A stretch of 64,000 nt of DNA from Tubulanus polymorphus. Its lineage: Eukaryota; Nemertea; Palaeonemertea; Tubulaniformes; Tubulanidae. A program made the translations under genes and the position numbers. Shown here piece after piece: positions 52,065 to 64,000 of the stretch (its first letter is position 1; every line of letters starts with the position of its first letter). The notes beneath the pieces were generated by a model that worked only from the letters and a program-made list of their open reading frames with translations, did not search any database and was not told the origin of the DNA. The DNA lies in assembly GCF_964204645.1 (NCBI RefSeq), contig NC_134026.1:6014001-6078000 (forward strand), given 5' to 3'.

Positions 52065-55000
52065 TACTTACCAGAAGCGTCATTCTTAAGGCTTGTGGGT
52101 ATGCATGTGTGCGCCTGTGCGGTCACCGTGTACGTAGACATTGGAAAAAAAAATAGTATCCGTCTTTCTGAGTCATAAATGTCATAAACAAAAAATATGG
52201 CGACATCACTATCTCTCTCTGCATACACCTGCAGCCTACTGTATGTTATATATGATTTGAAATATCCACGAAACAAAAAAAAAACTTGTAGTAAATATTT
52301 TAAGAGATCTGATTTTATATTTGCTCCCTGCTTGTTGTCGCTGGCAAATCGTCGGCCACCATTGTTTAATATAATATGTATATAATAATGTGTATCACAA
52401 AATGCTCACATAAAATGATCCTCCTTCGCAGGGGCGAGAACGTTTTGACATACACTGCCACGGTACGTGCCCGTGCCCGGTAGACCAGGTGTTCAGTTAT
52501 CGTTAAGGATGCGTTATGCATCCCTGTCACCTCGTAGACCAAGGTAGGCTAGGTCCAATCAGATCCCCTGTTTTTAAATTCACTCGTTGACCTAATAGAA
52601 CATGATTTCTGATTGGCCAGCGGTGATGTCATAATCGTAACAGCGCACCTGGCGGGCCTTTTGCAGTTTGGTTTCACCGGCATCGGCTTGTAATCCCTGC
52701 ATCGGAGGATGACGTATAAATTATAAATAGAATATTCAAATATGAAATTCAATTTTTTTTAAAGTCGAGTGCAATAGGAATTACGATGAGAGAGTTGTTT
52801 GTTGATGATGAATGGTCCACCCAAATTTTTTGAGAAACGTCAAATGCCAGAAATTGATGCCATCAAATTGAACAAAAACGTTTTCATTCGTTTGATTCAG
52901 TCGAATAGGGGTGAGGCCGATTTCTTGGGTGAATTTAAGGAAAAAGAGAGTGCGGCCATCTTATGATACTACTTCTGAATTTTTTTTTTTTACATCAAAA
53001 AGAAAGAAAAGCAATAAATCTTGCCTTGAATCGATCAATCAATGCATTAGTTAGGTACGTCTATCTCTCAATGGAAGCAGGGTTGATTTTCGATTAAGTA
53101 TTTTATACTCAGTAGTTCAACTACATCACTTTAGCGTTCCCTTCAAAAAAATAGTTTTTTTTTAAATGGGGACAGACGGACACAGAAAAAGGAATGTATA
53201 ATATTCAAAAGTAATAGATAAATAATGTGTACTTCATTTTTCGGAGCGAATTTGAATGTACTTAAACGAACAATTTTCAACGCGTTTATTCGTTATAATC
53301 GGAATGTGAAGCGTTCAGTTTGTGGTTGCTTTTATTTGAGATACTGTATGTATTTTGTGTGATGTACTTGCAATTGAAAAAGAAAAAAAAAACATAGATT
53401 TTTATCGATGACAACACATCTATGGTCGAATGCACATTTTTTTTGACGGCGACGAGAAGTGTAATTTGACACGGTAAACTTTGCCTGTGATATATGATAA
53501 AATTTGTACCCTCCCCCCATCGTCAGATGTACAGTCCATGCTACCAGATCACGTAATATTCCCCCTCTACTGCGATCACGTAAGAGACGGCTTGGTTCGT
53601 TTTTTCTTTCGCTCTTCGTTGAAATGTTTTAAATCTCGAGTCGAATTAAACCGACGCGTTTGATCGAATTTTTAAAATTCCTGCTTTAGTGTCGAGGGAT
53701 TTGACTCTTGAATTTAAATATGCCTCGGGTCACTAATTTCGTATCGGTGCTCCCAATTTAATCCACATTTAGGGAACCAAGCCTTCGATACCTTTAGTTA
53801 TTTTCGAAAAAACTACTTATTAATAATGTCTGTGTGTTTTTATTTTTGCGGTTCTATAACTTTCATTCACCAACTCAACTATTATGTGCTTATTTGTTGT
53901 TTGTTTATGGGGAATTATGTAAGTTGGTGTATATGCATCCCATCTGGCATGGTATGGTACCATTATTTGGGTATTAAGGTACAATGTTTTGACATCAATG
54001 CACCTAATGCAAACCAATGCATTTTGTTCTACTGCCTGTAGTATGAATATTGATAAGGTGGTGGATATATATAATGTTATATTCTTCAACTGCTTTTAAA
54101 AACCCGTGTGATAAACCTTCGTAGCAATTTAAGAAAAAAACCCTTAAAACACTGTAAACATAACTATTAAAATGGTGTGATATTTGTTATATGAGAGAAA
54201 CTCTGCGAGGGAAGAACGTAGGCTAAAAATGATGTTTGTCATTAGAAATCAGAACAATCTACCCGGTTAAACAGAGGAAACCATGCACAACTCGGGACAA
54301 AAACTTAAAGCGCTGAATTTTTCTTCGATTTCGATAAAATGGCTTTTGAAAATGGACCGAGTTGGATGCTGACACAGTTAAAAGCAAAAGTTAAAAATTC
54401 AAATTTGAGATCAACTTATTAATTTGAGCAACGGACTGGCCTACTTAATTATTTAAAGTTTGATCATTTGTTAAACCAGACCCTTGTTCCTATTCAGATG
54501 CAAGTTTATTAAGTAATATTACACAGGCCAGGAGTATGATTTTTGTGAAATGACAAGCATTATTTTTCTTAAAATCCGATTCAGGATTATTCTTCGTAAT
54601 GTTCACAAGTTCTTTGTTAAGTCAGTTTACTGGCACGAAGCAAAATTCGAGGAAAATTTATAGAAGAAAAAAAAGTACCAGTACAGATTCTGTTCATGAT
54701 ATTGATTTAACTGCATTTCACCGAGGAAATCCGTATTAACGTTAAAACATGTATGAGAAATATTCGGTTTTCCCTTATGATGTATGTTTATTCCATCAAG
54801 TGTGCATTCTCTCCTGCTGACAAACGGTAATCACTCATCAATTCAATTTAGTATCGTAATATTTGAAATAGGTAAAAACTACAGTGACATGTCAGTCGAA
54901 TACGTGAATGTTTCAGTTGGTGTTTTAAAGGAAAATTGTTTCATTTTTTTTTTTTTTCGGAAGAACGATTTTTTAGAATACGACATTGCACGCTAAGTAA

Positions 55001-57498
55001 GGTGTGACACAGTACAGTAAAATGTCTGCTGAATAATACATTAAATAAGAGATGCAACAATATGCTAGATGTTTATGCAAAACCTGTGATACACCTGCAA
55101 ATCATATCAAGTATTAAAAACATTGGTGCTTGCCACCTTTATCCATTCTTAATGATAATTAAAAAAACCATCATTGCCTAATGTTCCAAGATTTTGTGGC
55201 ATCGACGCCGTGCGGGCGTTTATGTTTGTTGTTTTATTTTCCGAAAAATTAATCGAGTCTAATTAAAAGGAATACCGGTATAAAAAGTTTTGATCTGTAT
55301 TAGTTGAATGTGAACATGCATATAACAATAATAATCTCTTAGTGTAAATTTACGTTCAGAGATGGATTGATATGTCTATGCGTCTAACAGTATGTTCGCC
55401 CGAATGCGGGTGTGACTTGTTAAAAGAATCCTGTCATCGAATCCTAAAGAAAAACATGTTTTAGTAGTTCCGCTTTTGAAAAACGGTACGGTCAAAGTCC
55501 GTTTTAATGCTGTCATTCTTTTAAATGCCACTGCTCGCTTAACGCCATCAACATTTAACTCGAATTCAATGAATATCATACCATTCTTTATTGATTTTTT
55601 TGAAGTGTGCTGAAATATGAAAGATGTTACCAAAGGTCTTACCTTTGATGACTGATTAATTTGAATATTTTCTATCATATTTCAATGAAATGTACTGTAA
55701 AAAAAATTAAAATTGTTATTGATAACGCTTATCAGAAGTTGGCAGCCCTGCAGTGGCATTATAAAGGATTTTTACTGTAGTTTCTTTTTTTAGATTCATT
55801 CATTCATTCCATCTCTGAACTGGCTTTCAGTTGCTGGTCATAACAGTACAAAGTTCACTGTACATGAAGTATGTTGCTCACTTGTCTTAGGTCAGTTGTT
55901 TGTGAGGTTTGCACGACAACAGAATCGCTGTTCCCTCAATCGGAAAAATTTTGCCATAGCCACTTACAATCAGAAGTAGAAATGAGTCCCGTGAAACATA
56001 ATTTCTAGAATGTAGTGCTAAGTTAAGCCTTATTTCTTGATGGTGAAATAGTCAAGTTTACGACAGATTTTCAGGACACTTTTAGTAGCCGTACTGAGTA
56101 GTTTGTCATCTGCTTTAAGCGAGTTGATACCAATCATATCAATCAACCAATCCATGACAAAATAATTACGAAAAAAAAACCCGGTGCACAAACATTTTAA
56201 TATCTGTTATATTTTGTACTCGACAGTATTAGTATCTCAGATTGAGAGAAAAGTCTTATACACATACAAGACTGCAGCCAACCAGTACCACAGTGGTCCA
56301 CTTTTGAATTCAAATGTTTCAGAAAGATTTGAATAATTGCCACTTGACTGAACTTATTTTCTATTCATTATGTGGAACTGGTCTCTAAACGGCTGTGCTC
56401 AGTACGATGTGATTAATTATAATTGAACAGTATTGAAATTGATACACCTTCGATGGTCCCCGCTCGATTAAACAGTAGTCTCCTCTCAACTTGAATCGTT
56501 CTAAGTCAAATTAATATCCGACTTGAATACTGATATTCGAACCATTGCAAAAGTATACAAAATCAAATTTCCAGTAGTCGTCTGTATTAACTTCAACTTC
56601 AATACCCCCGTTTGAATGAACAGGCTTTTCTGTTGTTTTGGAAACCGAGGTCGTTGAACAAATGTTGTCTCTCTCATTCTGGGAATCTATTTCGCCTTGT
56701 TGGTGCGTGCTAGTAAGGCGGAGAGAAGAAACCTTTTTGATCTCTTATTTATGTATTTTATCATTCGTATATATCCACAGTATTAGAGAATCCTGTTTAC
56801 GTAGAAGGCAAAACGAGTCTGAAGACGGCATATATTTTGCGTTCCGTTTGCGGCCCAAAATATGCCGGTCAACTGTGCGTGAATGAACGAAGTTATTTCG
56901 ATATGAAAATCCACTTCCAAACTTGATAATTGTGATCGTTAGTGATTGCTCAAATCGAAAGTAAATCGATCAACTGAGATAGAAATAGACAAGCCGTTTG
57001 TAGTCTGTTGTATGATATATCTGGGAACAACACAAGCATTAATAACTGAATCTGCTTTTTAGGCCACTTCGTAACTTGGTCTGTGTAATAATATGGTAAA
57101 GATGATATATGTATTTATATAATTCCGGTTAAATCCAGCACAATCTGTGTCTTATACACATTATTCAATTAATATGAGCAAATCAACTCGATGAGTGTCG
57201 TACGCCGAAAACCTCATGAAAAAATATTCATGATTTCTTGGTCGTACGTGCGGTATGTAAACATAAAGATTATCGATGTCCCTGTGGGCTTTCAGCTGTA
57301 TACCGTATGGATATCTATTAGTGATCATTATGGCTATTTAGAATTGGATAAGAAGCCTTGACAATGCACATTTTATGTATCATTACATGTAATAATGTAC
57401 AGTTCATTTGATCTCTTTGAAATTTTAAATGTTTTTTTCGATCCTAGTCTTGTTTTAAAATCCTAGATGAACAGTCATTTCCATGCGTGGATACGACA

Positions 57499-57512
57499 AT
57501 ATATATAAATAT

Positions 57513-57550
<38 letters not shown>
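57499..57550. repeat. Interrupted (TA)n microsatellite
   Basis: About 50 bases of AT units with one CG interruption. Confidence 0.95.
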
Positions 57551-59237
57551 TTCTCTAGGTGCGTGTAATATTATTATAGTAGCTTGGCTTTGAGGTGAAC
57601 TGCTTTCTTACAACTGTATTCTTAATTATGATCTTAAAAAGGCATAAAATGCCATTTTCATGATGTTTGCTTTTTTTGTCGCTAATTATAATTAAAAAAA
57701 ACATTTTTTTGTGTGTATGCATGTGCGGGCTATCATTTGTTCTATAATTTGTCAGTTTGACATCGAACAAACGCCTACGAAAAAAAGATGTAGTTAATAA
57801 TGATATTATTTAGCTGTGTAAACACATAATGTTTTATTCCATCCTTGCCTTATACCCTCTCGGACTGTCTTCGAAAATTCCGTGTAAATTTACAAGTAAT
57901 TGCGTGGAGATTCTTCATAGTTTTTAATATAAATTTAAGTTGGTGATTAGAAATCGCGTACAGCTGTGACTATATAGTACAATCGACGGTTCGAAGACAG
58001 TCTGTTGGGAAGTAATTTTTTGTTGTGATAATTCAGCTGTGTACGGTGTATTGCAGCATGGCTTATTGACTTTGTGAAATTTTTGTGCTGTTGTGTCTAG
58101 GATTCGAGGTCTCTACGTTGCTGCAAGACACAATTTCAATGAACAAAACACACATTATGTAATGGAATAACCCTTTATTAAAGCTTCCACGCTTAAACTC
58201 ACTTGTTATTTTCTTTTTTCGATGACTTTTAAGGTTCGATGTTCTATATTTAACCAGTCTTTGGTCTTTGGCCATACTTTCTGCTCTGAGCCTGACAAAA
58301 CTCTGCCAATGATAGAGTTACCAGGCCCATAGCATATCTGAAGTCATTGTTGGGAGGATCAAATTAATGACAACTTCATACTAATTGAATACTGGTACAT
58401 ATTGGGACCAAAAATGGCAGCGACGTAAGAAATGTTACAACTACTTACATTAAGAGAGTGACTAGTGCCCACTCAAAGGCGAAGATCGTGAGGAAGAGGT
58501 CTAGAAAATACATGTATTCTTGCCACTAGCAATAGATGTCCAAGCACTAAGATCTGTTCACTCACTACCAGTAAATTCCTAATCTAAAACTGTGTACTTT
58601 ATGTTGAATGAGCTGCTCCTTTTCTAATTCAATAGTCTTTTCAAGGGTGGATCAAGGATTCTTCGAAGGGGATGGACCTGAAAATTTGAATGGGTGTCGG
58701 ATTTGAAAAGGGTACTTTTGGCTATGCAAGGGATGCAAGGGCGAAACATTGGTGGGGGTTCTGTCGGACCTCCAACAGGAAACTTAGGACTGCAAGGAGC
58801 TTTACTGGTGCTTTTGGATTTATCGTGTCTATGAAAAATCTTTAAGAGGACATTCGAATTTTGGGTGCCAAATCTGCCCTTGCTTGTAGGTTACATGTGA
58901 AACATAGTTAGTACCATATTACTTCCTGGAACCAATTATGCCATAATTTAACCCATCTATCCAGGTTCTATAAAAGATTTAACTGGTCTGAGTAGGTTCA
59001 AGCCAGATGTACTTGTCCTTAAGCCGGGGTTTACTTAAGGTCACCAGAATTAATACCTGACAGAACAATAGTTTATTCCTTCAAAGTAAAAAGATAAAAG
59101 ATGAATTCCTATATACAAAAGAATTAATTTATATATTTCTTGACACTTTATATGATACAAAATGCTATATACAGTTCTCACGATGTAATAAACCTGACAA
59201 TTATTCTAACACAAGTCACATAGGAAGATGAGAAGTG

Positions 59238-61226
59238 TCAGCTAGCTTTTTTCATTTGTTCTTCGATTTGTTTTTCCCTCATCCGATCCAGCCTACTAGC
59301 AGCTTTCACAATACTTGATTTCTGTAAATAGACATAAAAGAATGGGCTACTTTATCATAAGATACGCGTAGGGTTTGAGAGGGATGAAGATAACTGCCTT
59401 CGATTGATAAAATTGTGCTTACAGCAGAAGGGTCCTCATGACGAAACAACTCGGCCTGAAACAAATCAAAGCGATGCATTTCACTCAACGAGAAAGAACA
59501 TTTCAAACAGGGGCTTGCCACATGATAGAGGATGGATGATAGCCAATATCTGTATATAAAAAAAGAGTATATCCCTACAAGGATACTGGTATCATCCATT
59601 CACCAACATATCGTGACAAGCCCCTATGATATTTCATTGTTGGCTAGTAAAATTATCTGAAATCTTATAGGTGCGCTGCTAAATGCAAGATACTATAAAC
59701 CACAAAGATCAGGTGAAGCCTTCTTGGGCGGCTAGTCGTCGCTCGTTGTTTGATATCGTTACTTACACGTTTTTCGATCATCCAACTTTCAAAAAATTCT
59801 GGTTGATTGAAATAATAAAACAATCCTATTGGAAATGTCATATACATCGCCATCTGGAAAGATATATGGTTATCATACATACATTACACAACCACAGGGG
59901 CTCGTTACGATAGCTGGGGGTCCAAAATCAAAGATTTGACCCAGTATCCTAGGTACCACCTATAAAAAAAGAAAAGGGAGCTAACATTTTGACATACAAG
60001 AATTGACCTTCTCATTTCAACCCCTCATAACTTCGTAACCGATCGACCGATTTACACGAAATTAGATTCGTTTCATTCCCAAGAGGTGACTTTTTCGTTT
60101 GAGACCTTCCCCGATGAAATCGGACCGGAGACGCCCGAGAAATCACGACTCAAATCCGAAAAAACGGGTCAAAATATCCAAAGCCGGAATTACTAGGACG
60201 GCTTGAAGTGCTCAATTTCCGACGAAAAATGATGATTTGACGCGGTTCCCGGACGTTAATCTTCACATATCATACATCGCTGGAAAGCTTATGAACTGAC
60301 CTTATTGACAGACGCGTTTATTTGATAATCCGTTCCGATACCCGCGACTGGCGAGCTGATAATCCAGATTGATGCGATAAATACGATTTCCAAGTGTATT
60401 CCTGCCGCCATTAACTGCGTGACGTCATGAGAAATCCCAGCATGCAACGCTAGATAATTAACATATTCAGTCGACCAATCACGTATCGCGAATTTATCAG
60501 TCCTCAGAGCCCGTGACGTCACACCCTCAATGGCGGTTCAATGACGCTTAAGGTGCGTATTTATCGGTTCGGTGCGTATTATCACCTCGCTTGTCGCCGG
60601 TTTCGGAACGGATTATCAAATAAACGCATTTTTCAATAAGGTCAGTTCATAAGCTTTCCAGCGATGTATGATATGTGAAGATTAACGTCCGGGAACCGCG
60701 TCAACTCATCGTTTTTCGTCGGGAATCGACTACTCCGAGACGTCCTAGTAATTCCGGCTTTGGCTATTTTGACTCGTTTTTTCGGATTTGAGTCGTGATT
60801 TCTCGGGTGTCTCTTATCCAATTTTGTCGCGGAAGGTCTTAAACGAAAAAGTAACCTCTTAGGAATGAAACGAAACCAATTTCGAGCGAATCGGTCGATG
60901 AGTTACGAAGTTATGAGCGATTGAAATGAGAAGGTCAATTCTAGTATGTCAAAATGTTAGCTCCCTTTTCTTTTTTTATAGGTGGTACCTAGGATACTGG
61001 GTCAAATCTTTGATTTTGGACCCCCAGCTATCGTAACGAGCCCCTGTGTACACAACGGTAACGAATTCATTACGTAAATGTATGATTTCGTTAAGTTTAT
61101 GTCGGTAATTAGTACGACAATCGAACCTCTCGAACATGTATTAAATAGGGGTTCACGATGTTATCACGTGGTTTCAGGCATTAACTATTGACTTACCTTA
61201 AATACCTCCAATTTCCATCCACCCAT
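59238..61226 (-). CDS. PET100: Protein PET100 homolog, cytochrome c oxidase assembly factor
   Basis: Four exons, 61226-61197, 59853-59767, 59455-59423 and 59321-59238, all in phase 0, encode 77 residues (human about 73). The protein opens MGGWKLEVFK, then MAMYMTFPIGLFYYFNQPEF and FESWMIEKR, the short membrane segment and NQ.E.FE pattern of PET100. A charged helix ends it (RLDRMREKQIEEQMKKAS). PET100 is an inner-membrane protein that helps assemble respiratory complex IV. Intron 1 is almost filled by a 1156-bp transposon. A TTTATT just past the stop (59070 region, AATAAA on the gene strand) may be the poly(A) signal. Confidence 0.88.
59893..61048. mobile_element. 1156-bp fold-back transposon, hAT-type, in PET100 intron 1
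   Basis: The ends are inverted copies beginning CACAGGGGCTCGTTACGATA. The arms run about 450 bp each (to about 60345 and from about 60597) at high identity, around a 250-bp loop. The 8-mer TACACAAC flanks it directly on both sides (59885-59892 and 61049-61056), a clear 8-bp target-site duplication as made by hAT transposases. There is no coding capacity. The loop carries its own inverted pieces (GCCGCCATT...AATGGCGG) and two TGACGTCA sites. Confidence 0.92.
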
Positions 61227-61548
61227 TTTAACTAATTAAATCAAACTGTTGTATTAATCAAACTATGTTTATTGTTGTTTGCTACGGTGTCGATCAATCT
61301 CACGGGAACCTCCACATGACCTTGGCGTCCCATATTTGCCTATGTCCCTGAATTGTTTGATGGCGGTTTTTTCAAAATGGTTTAAATCCCCAAAATGTAT
61401 GAAATGTACAAAAAGTCAATATTCTAGAATAACCAGAGCATCTTCCACGTTAAACATCTAGATTAGAGTGAGATAGGTAGGTAAGAATTGAAGGTTTATT
61501 TCCTCGTGTTCTTCCTTTAGGCTTTTCATCGATCGTGCCGTTTTTCAC

Positions 61549-61640
61549 CCACAAAAGGCCCCAGGCCCCCGCCCGGCAGGCCCAGGCAGGGTCAGGCCAG
61601 CCGCACCTCCCGAGCAGCAGGCCCACCCAGTCCTATTCTG
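61549..61640. other. GC-rich island in AT-rich spacer
   Basis: This is a run of C- and G-rich sequence (GGCCCCAGGCCCCCGCCCGG, CAGGCCCAGGCAGGGTCAGG) unlike anything else in the window. There is no open frame that I would trust. Confidence 0.5.
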
Positions 61641-62791
61641 CTGGGTGGAAGTGACCTTGTATCGATAGTGATCTCCGTTGCTCTACGATCCTAGTGTAGG
61701 CAGTGGGGCAGTAGTGGTAACATCTTGGTGAAGCCGTTTTTTTAGTAACTGGTTAGAAAAAAAAATCAGGGCCCTTCTTTTCAGTCTTACACACACGGGC
61801 CGGCTGTTTTTCTGTGATATATTGCTTAGATTTTTGAGTAGGCCTATATTATGTACATTCCTCATTTAACGGGACGGCCAAAAATCAAGGATGTGGGCTC
61901 TAAACCATTGATTTTAGGGGAAATTAAAGGAAGTGGATATTTATGCCAATAATGTGGCATTTTTTTAGTAAACGCTATTTTGTTGACATCTACGTAAGAT
62001 AAGGCTATACAAATAAAAATGAAATCAATAAAATCCTTTTATTAGGTTTAGGGTTTCGATAGGGTAGGGTCGAGAGGGTTAGGATTAACTACCAAAAAAA
62101 TAAAAAAATTATGTTGAATTGAATTCAAATGATGGGAGAAACAAAGATTAAGAAAACTACTAGAACGTTCTGCAAATCGAAAATGAAGATGCAAATTCTT
62201 TGCTGGTGGATCTGTATTCCAAGTAATGAGAAAGAAGTCGCTAGCCGTTGCTCCCAAGAGGGGGGCCCGTCGAAATCGCCAGGTACTCAGACTACCCTAA
62301 ACCCACATGTTTTCAGCTAATCTCAACTGAGAATCCCATCTAAACGCAACGCATACCTGAAATACTGAACAATGATTATGTGACAAGTGAACTATGTTTT
62401 CTATTTGATAACGTCGTGATATGATCACAATTCTACAGCTATTTACACATTTTCTGTTATTCCTCGACAAATTTACCTTCCACGATAACGCTATATACAC
62501 GCAATTGAACTAATTTGTGGATGACTCTTGTTATTCTTTGCGCGATAACACGAATGTTACATGATTACGATACCTTAAATCGCGTCATCCCGAAAATTAT
62601 GGAATTTGAAACCGCATATCTTCCTTCCTGCTGGGTTCGGGAGATACCAGTCCCGGAGCAGCCCCAGATTCTGCGGGAAAGTCTAGGCTTACATTTCGTT
62701 TGCTATGCCTATAAATTTAGTATACGTTGTTTATTTTCAAGAAGAAAAAATCACTAGACTATTCGTTTGCCGGATTTTGAGTCGGCATATA

Positions 62792-62968
62792 CATCGGAAC
62801 CTCGTTACAGCGAACTTCACAGGACCAGAAAACATGTTCGTTATAACCGATAGTGAACTCGTTATATCCAGTGTGAAATTGAAAGTGAATTTTCTTACTT
62901 GGGACGAAATCCTATATTTGTTATATTCGTTGAATTGTATCCGAGTTCGATATAACGAGGTTCCACTG
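62792..62968. mobile_element. pogo/Tigger-like miniature element
   Basis: The right end, read inward, is CAGTGGAACCTCGTTATATC; the left end is the diverged CATCGGAACCTCGTTACAGC. TA flanks both ends (62790-62791 and 62969-62970). CAGT.GAACCTCG ends with a TA target are typical of pogo/Tigger-type elements. Length 177 bp. Confidence 0.8.
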
Positions 62969-62975
62969 TAATAAG

Positions 62976-63032
62976 ATGGCGAACAACACGACCGGACTAT
63001 TTTTTCCTGAATTCGTTAGATTGTTGCAGCAG
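62976..63032 (+). CDS. Doubtful first exon of a rightward gene
   Basis: AAGATGGCGAAC resembles the YY1-type start context. The frame reads MANNTTGLFFPEFVRLLQQ up to a possible donor (CAG|GTGCAG), but runs into TGA within 21 bases if unspliced. It abuts the miniature element at 62968. From 63054 to 64000 I see no supportable gene; GAATG|GTAAGT at the very end could be a donor. Confidence 0.15.
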
Positions 63033-64000
63033 GTGCAGAGAGACAATCGATGATAATTAACTAATTATAGACTTGCTCATCTAGTTATCGTTAGCCTACA
63101 TGCTGATTGATTAAGTCATATGGCTATAAACCTTCAGGATGATTGAGAAGACCATCTCGATCGGTCGAACATGATTTTGAGATATTTCTCGTGATTTTAA
63201 TGAGGAATTTTGAAACAAAAATTGGCCGTACATAGCGAGGGCAGCCCGAGGACAGTTCTCCCCAGACATTTTGGAGTATAGTTCCATTTCAATATTATTG
63301 ATATATCCAATCTGCCCTTTTCGGGTTTCTCAAGATATAAATGTAAGTGTTAAGTGTTGTTAATGATTTTGTTGATCAGTCCGGTCTCACTCTGCTTTAC
63401 AAATTTGAATTTAATCTATAAATCTCTTTCCGTTACGAGTGGGAGTCGTTAAGAAATAGGATGGGCCCCGACAATGACACCATTTATTAACTAGTTGGGA
63501 TGGCGTTGCGTTGCGTAAAAAATTTCCACATTCCACAACTTGGCGTGACCCGATTTTGACATTTCACCACTCCGCTCTGAATGCCAAGTACAAGTGAGGG
63601 GGCGGCCTTATATTATACCGTGACCCTCTTTGATCGTAGATCACGTGTGTGTTCATTAGTTCGAAAATAGAGTAGGAGTGTTAAAACCCGTCTTGCGGTT
63701 GGAATATCTCGCTAACTGGGAATCCCCCATTCTAGTAGACTGATAGGTACTGGTGCACTACTTAGAATCGGCGCTTTTTTTGTTAGCGTATAATGTCCTA
63801 TTTACTGAATTAATGTTTGTACATACTTTTGGGATAGGTTCACGGCAGCGATGAATGAAAGAGATCATTGTATCCAGTTCCAGTTTTAGAAAGTGGCGTG
63901 AGTTTTTTTCCGATTTACGTCACAAGTCTTCTTTTCTTTCACGACCTGTCAATTGTCACGCGAGGTAGTTGAATTTATAGCTATTTTGAATGGTAAGTTT

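Larger units (their letters stand above)
47115..59237. other. 12-kb stretch without a recognisable gene
   Basis: Between the RTCA stop and the PET100 stop I find no conserved protein. The start may be RTCA 3' UTR. The region is rich in T and A runs, with (TA)n tracts at 50040-50105, 51361-51412 and 57499-57550. A fold-back element lies at 51927-52064. Some less AT-rich, codon-like pockets occur at 50129-50282, 51588-51742, 52640-52715 and 53520-53660. None could be linked into a gene. Confidence 0.6.

Noticed and set aside
52430-52567. CAGGGGCG ... CCCCTG ends suggesting another hAT-type miniature element
   Set aside because: Only six bases pair and no target-site duplication is present.
55376-55678. 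100-codon minus-strand open frame
   Set aside because: No family resemblance, AT-rich composition and no adjacent splice signals in phase.

Overview
This is a stretch of animal nuclear DNA, not bacterial: almost every gene is split by GT-AG introns, base composition is AT-rich, and small fold-back transposons, SINE-like copies and microsatellites fill introns and spacers. The gene set (cilia, respiratory chain, ribosome, ER, plus an EGF-CFC co-receptor) fits a bilaterian invertebrate, probably marine. I cannot fix the phylum. All exon models below were built by eye from splice sites, reading phase and family resemblance. In every model called above 0.5 confidence the exon lengths sum to a whole number of codons.

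Layout. 1-0.54 kb: last exons of an unidentified plus-strand gene. 0.7-3.0 kb (minus): CFAP119. 4.5-8.8 kb (minus): TBL2. 9.8-11.3 kb (plus): a Tctex1-type dynein light chain. 13.4-15.6 kb (minus): HINT3, with a duplicated HIT-motif exon. 16.2-16.5 kb (minus): NDUFA7. 17.7-19.8 kb (minus): RPS28. 20.9-24.6 kb (plus): a complete EGF-CFC (Cripto-type) protein. 27.0-33.6 kb (minus): DBT, head to head with RTCA (plus, 34.0-47.1 kb) across a 338-bp gap. 47.1-59.2 kb: about 12 kb with no gene I can name. 59.2-61.2 kb (minus): PET100. 61.2-64 kb: repeats and a doubtful exon start.

The genes form no operon or single pathway. Shared themes are mitochondria (NDUFA7, DBT, PET100), cilia (CFAP119, the Tctex1 chain) and small nucleotide or RNA enzymes (HINT3, RTCA). 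Two neighbour pairs, DBT-RTCA and NDUFA7-RPS28, are also neighbours in the human genome, so they look like old linkages.

The points most worth a second look are: (1) the HINT3 exon pair, separated by a 47-nt spacer that should force mutually exclusive splicing; (2) a 2.15-kb terminal-inverted-repeat element inside an RTCA intron, carrying a small gene with a RAG1-N-terminus/ZAD-like zinc module; (3) a 16-bp motif, GGCAGCACNGTACGGT, found three times and each time upstream of genes; (4) the EGF-CFC gene; (5) a decayed copy of RTCA exon 4; and (6) large fold-back elements inside RPS28 and PET100 introns.
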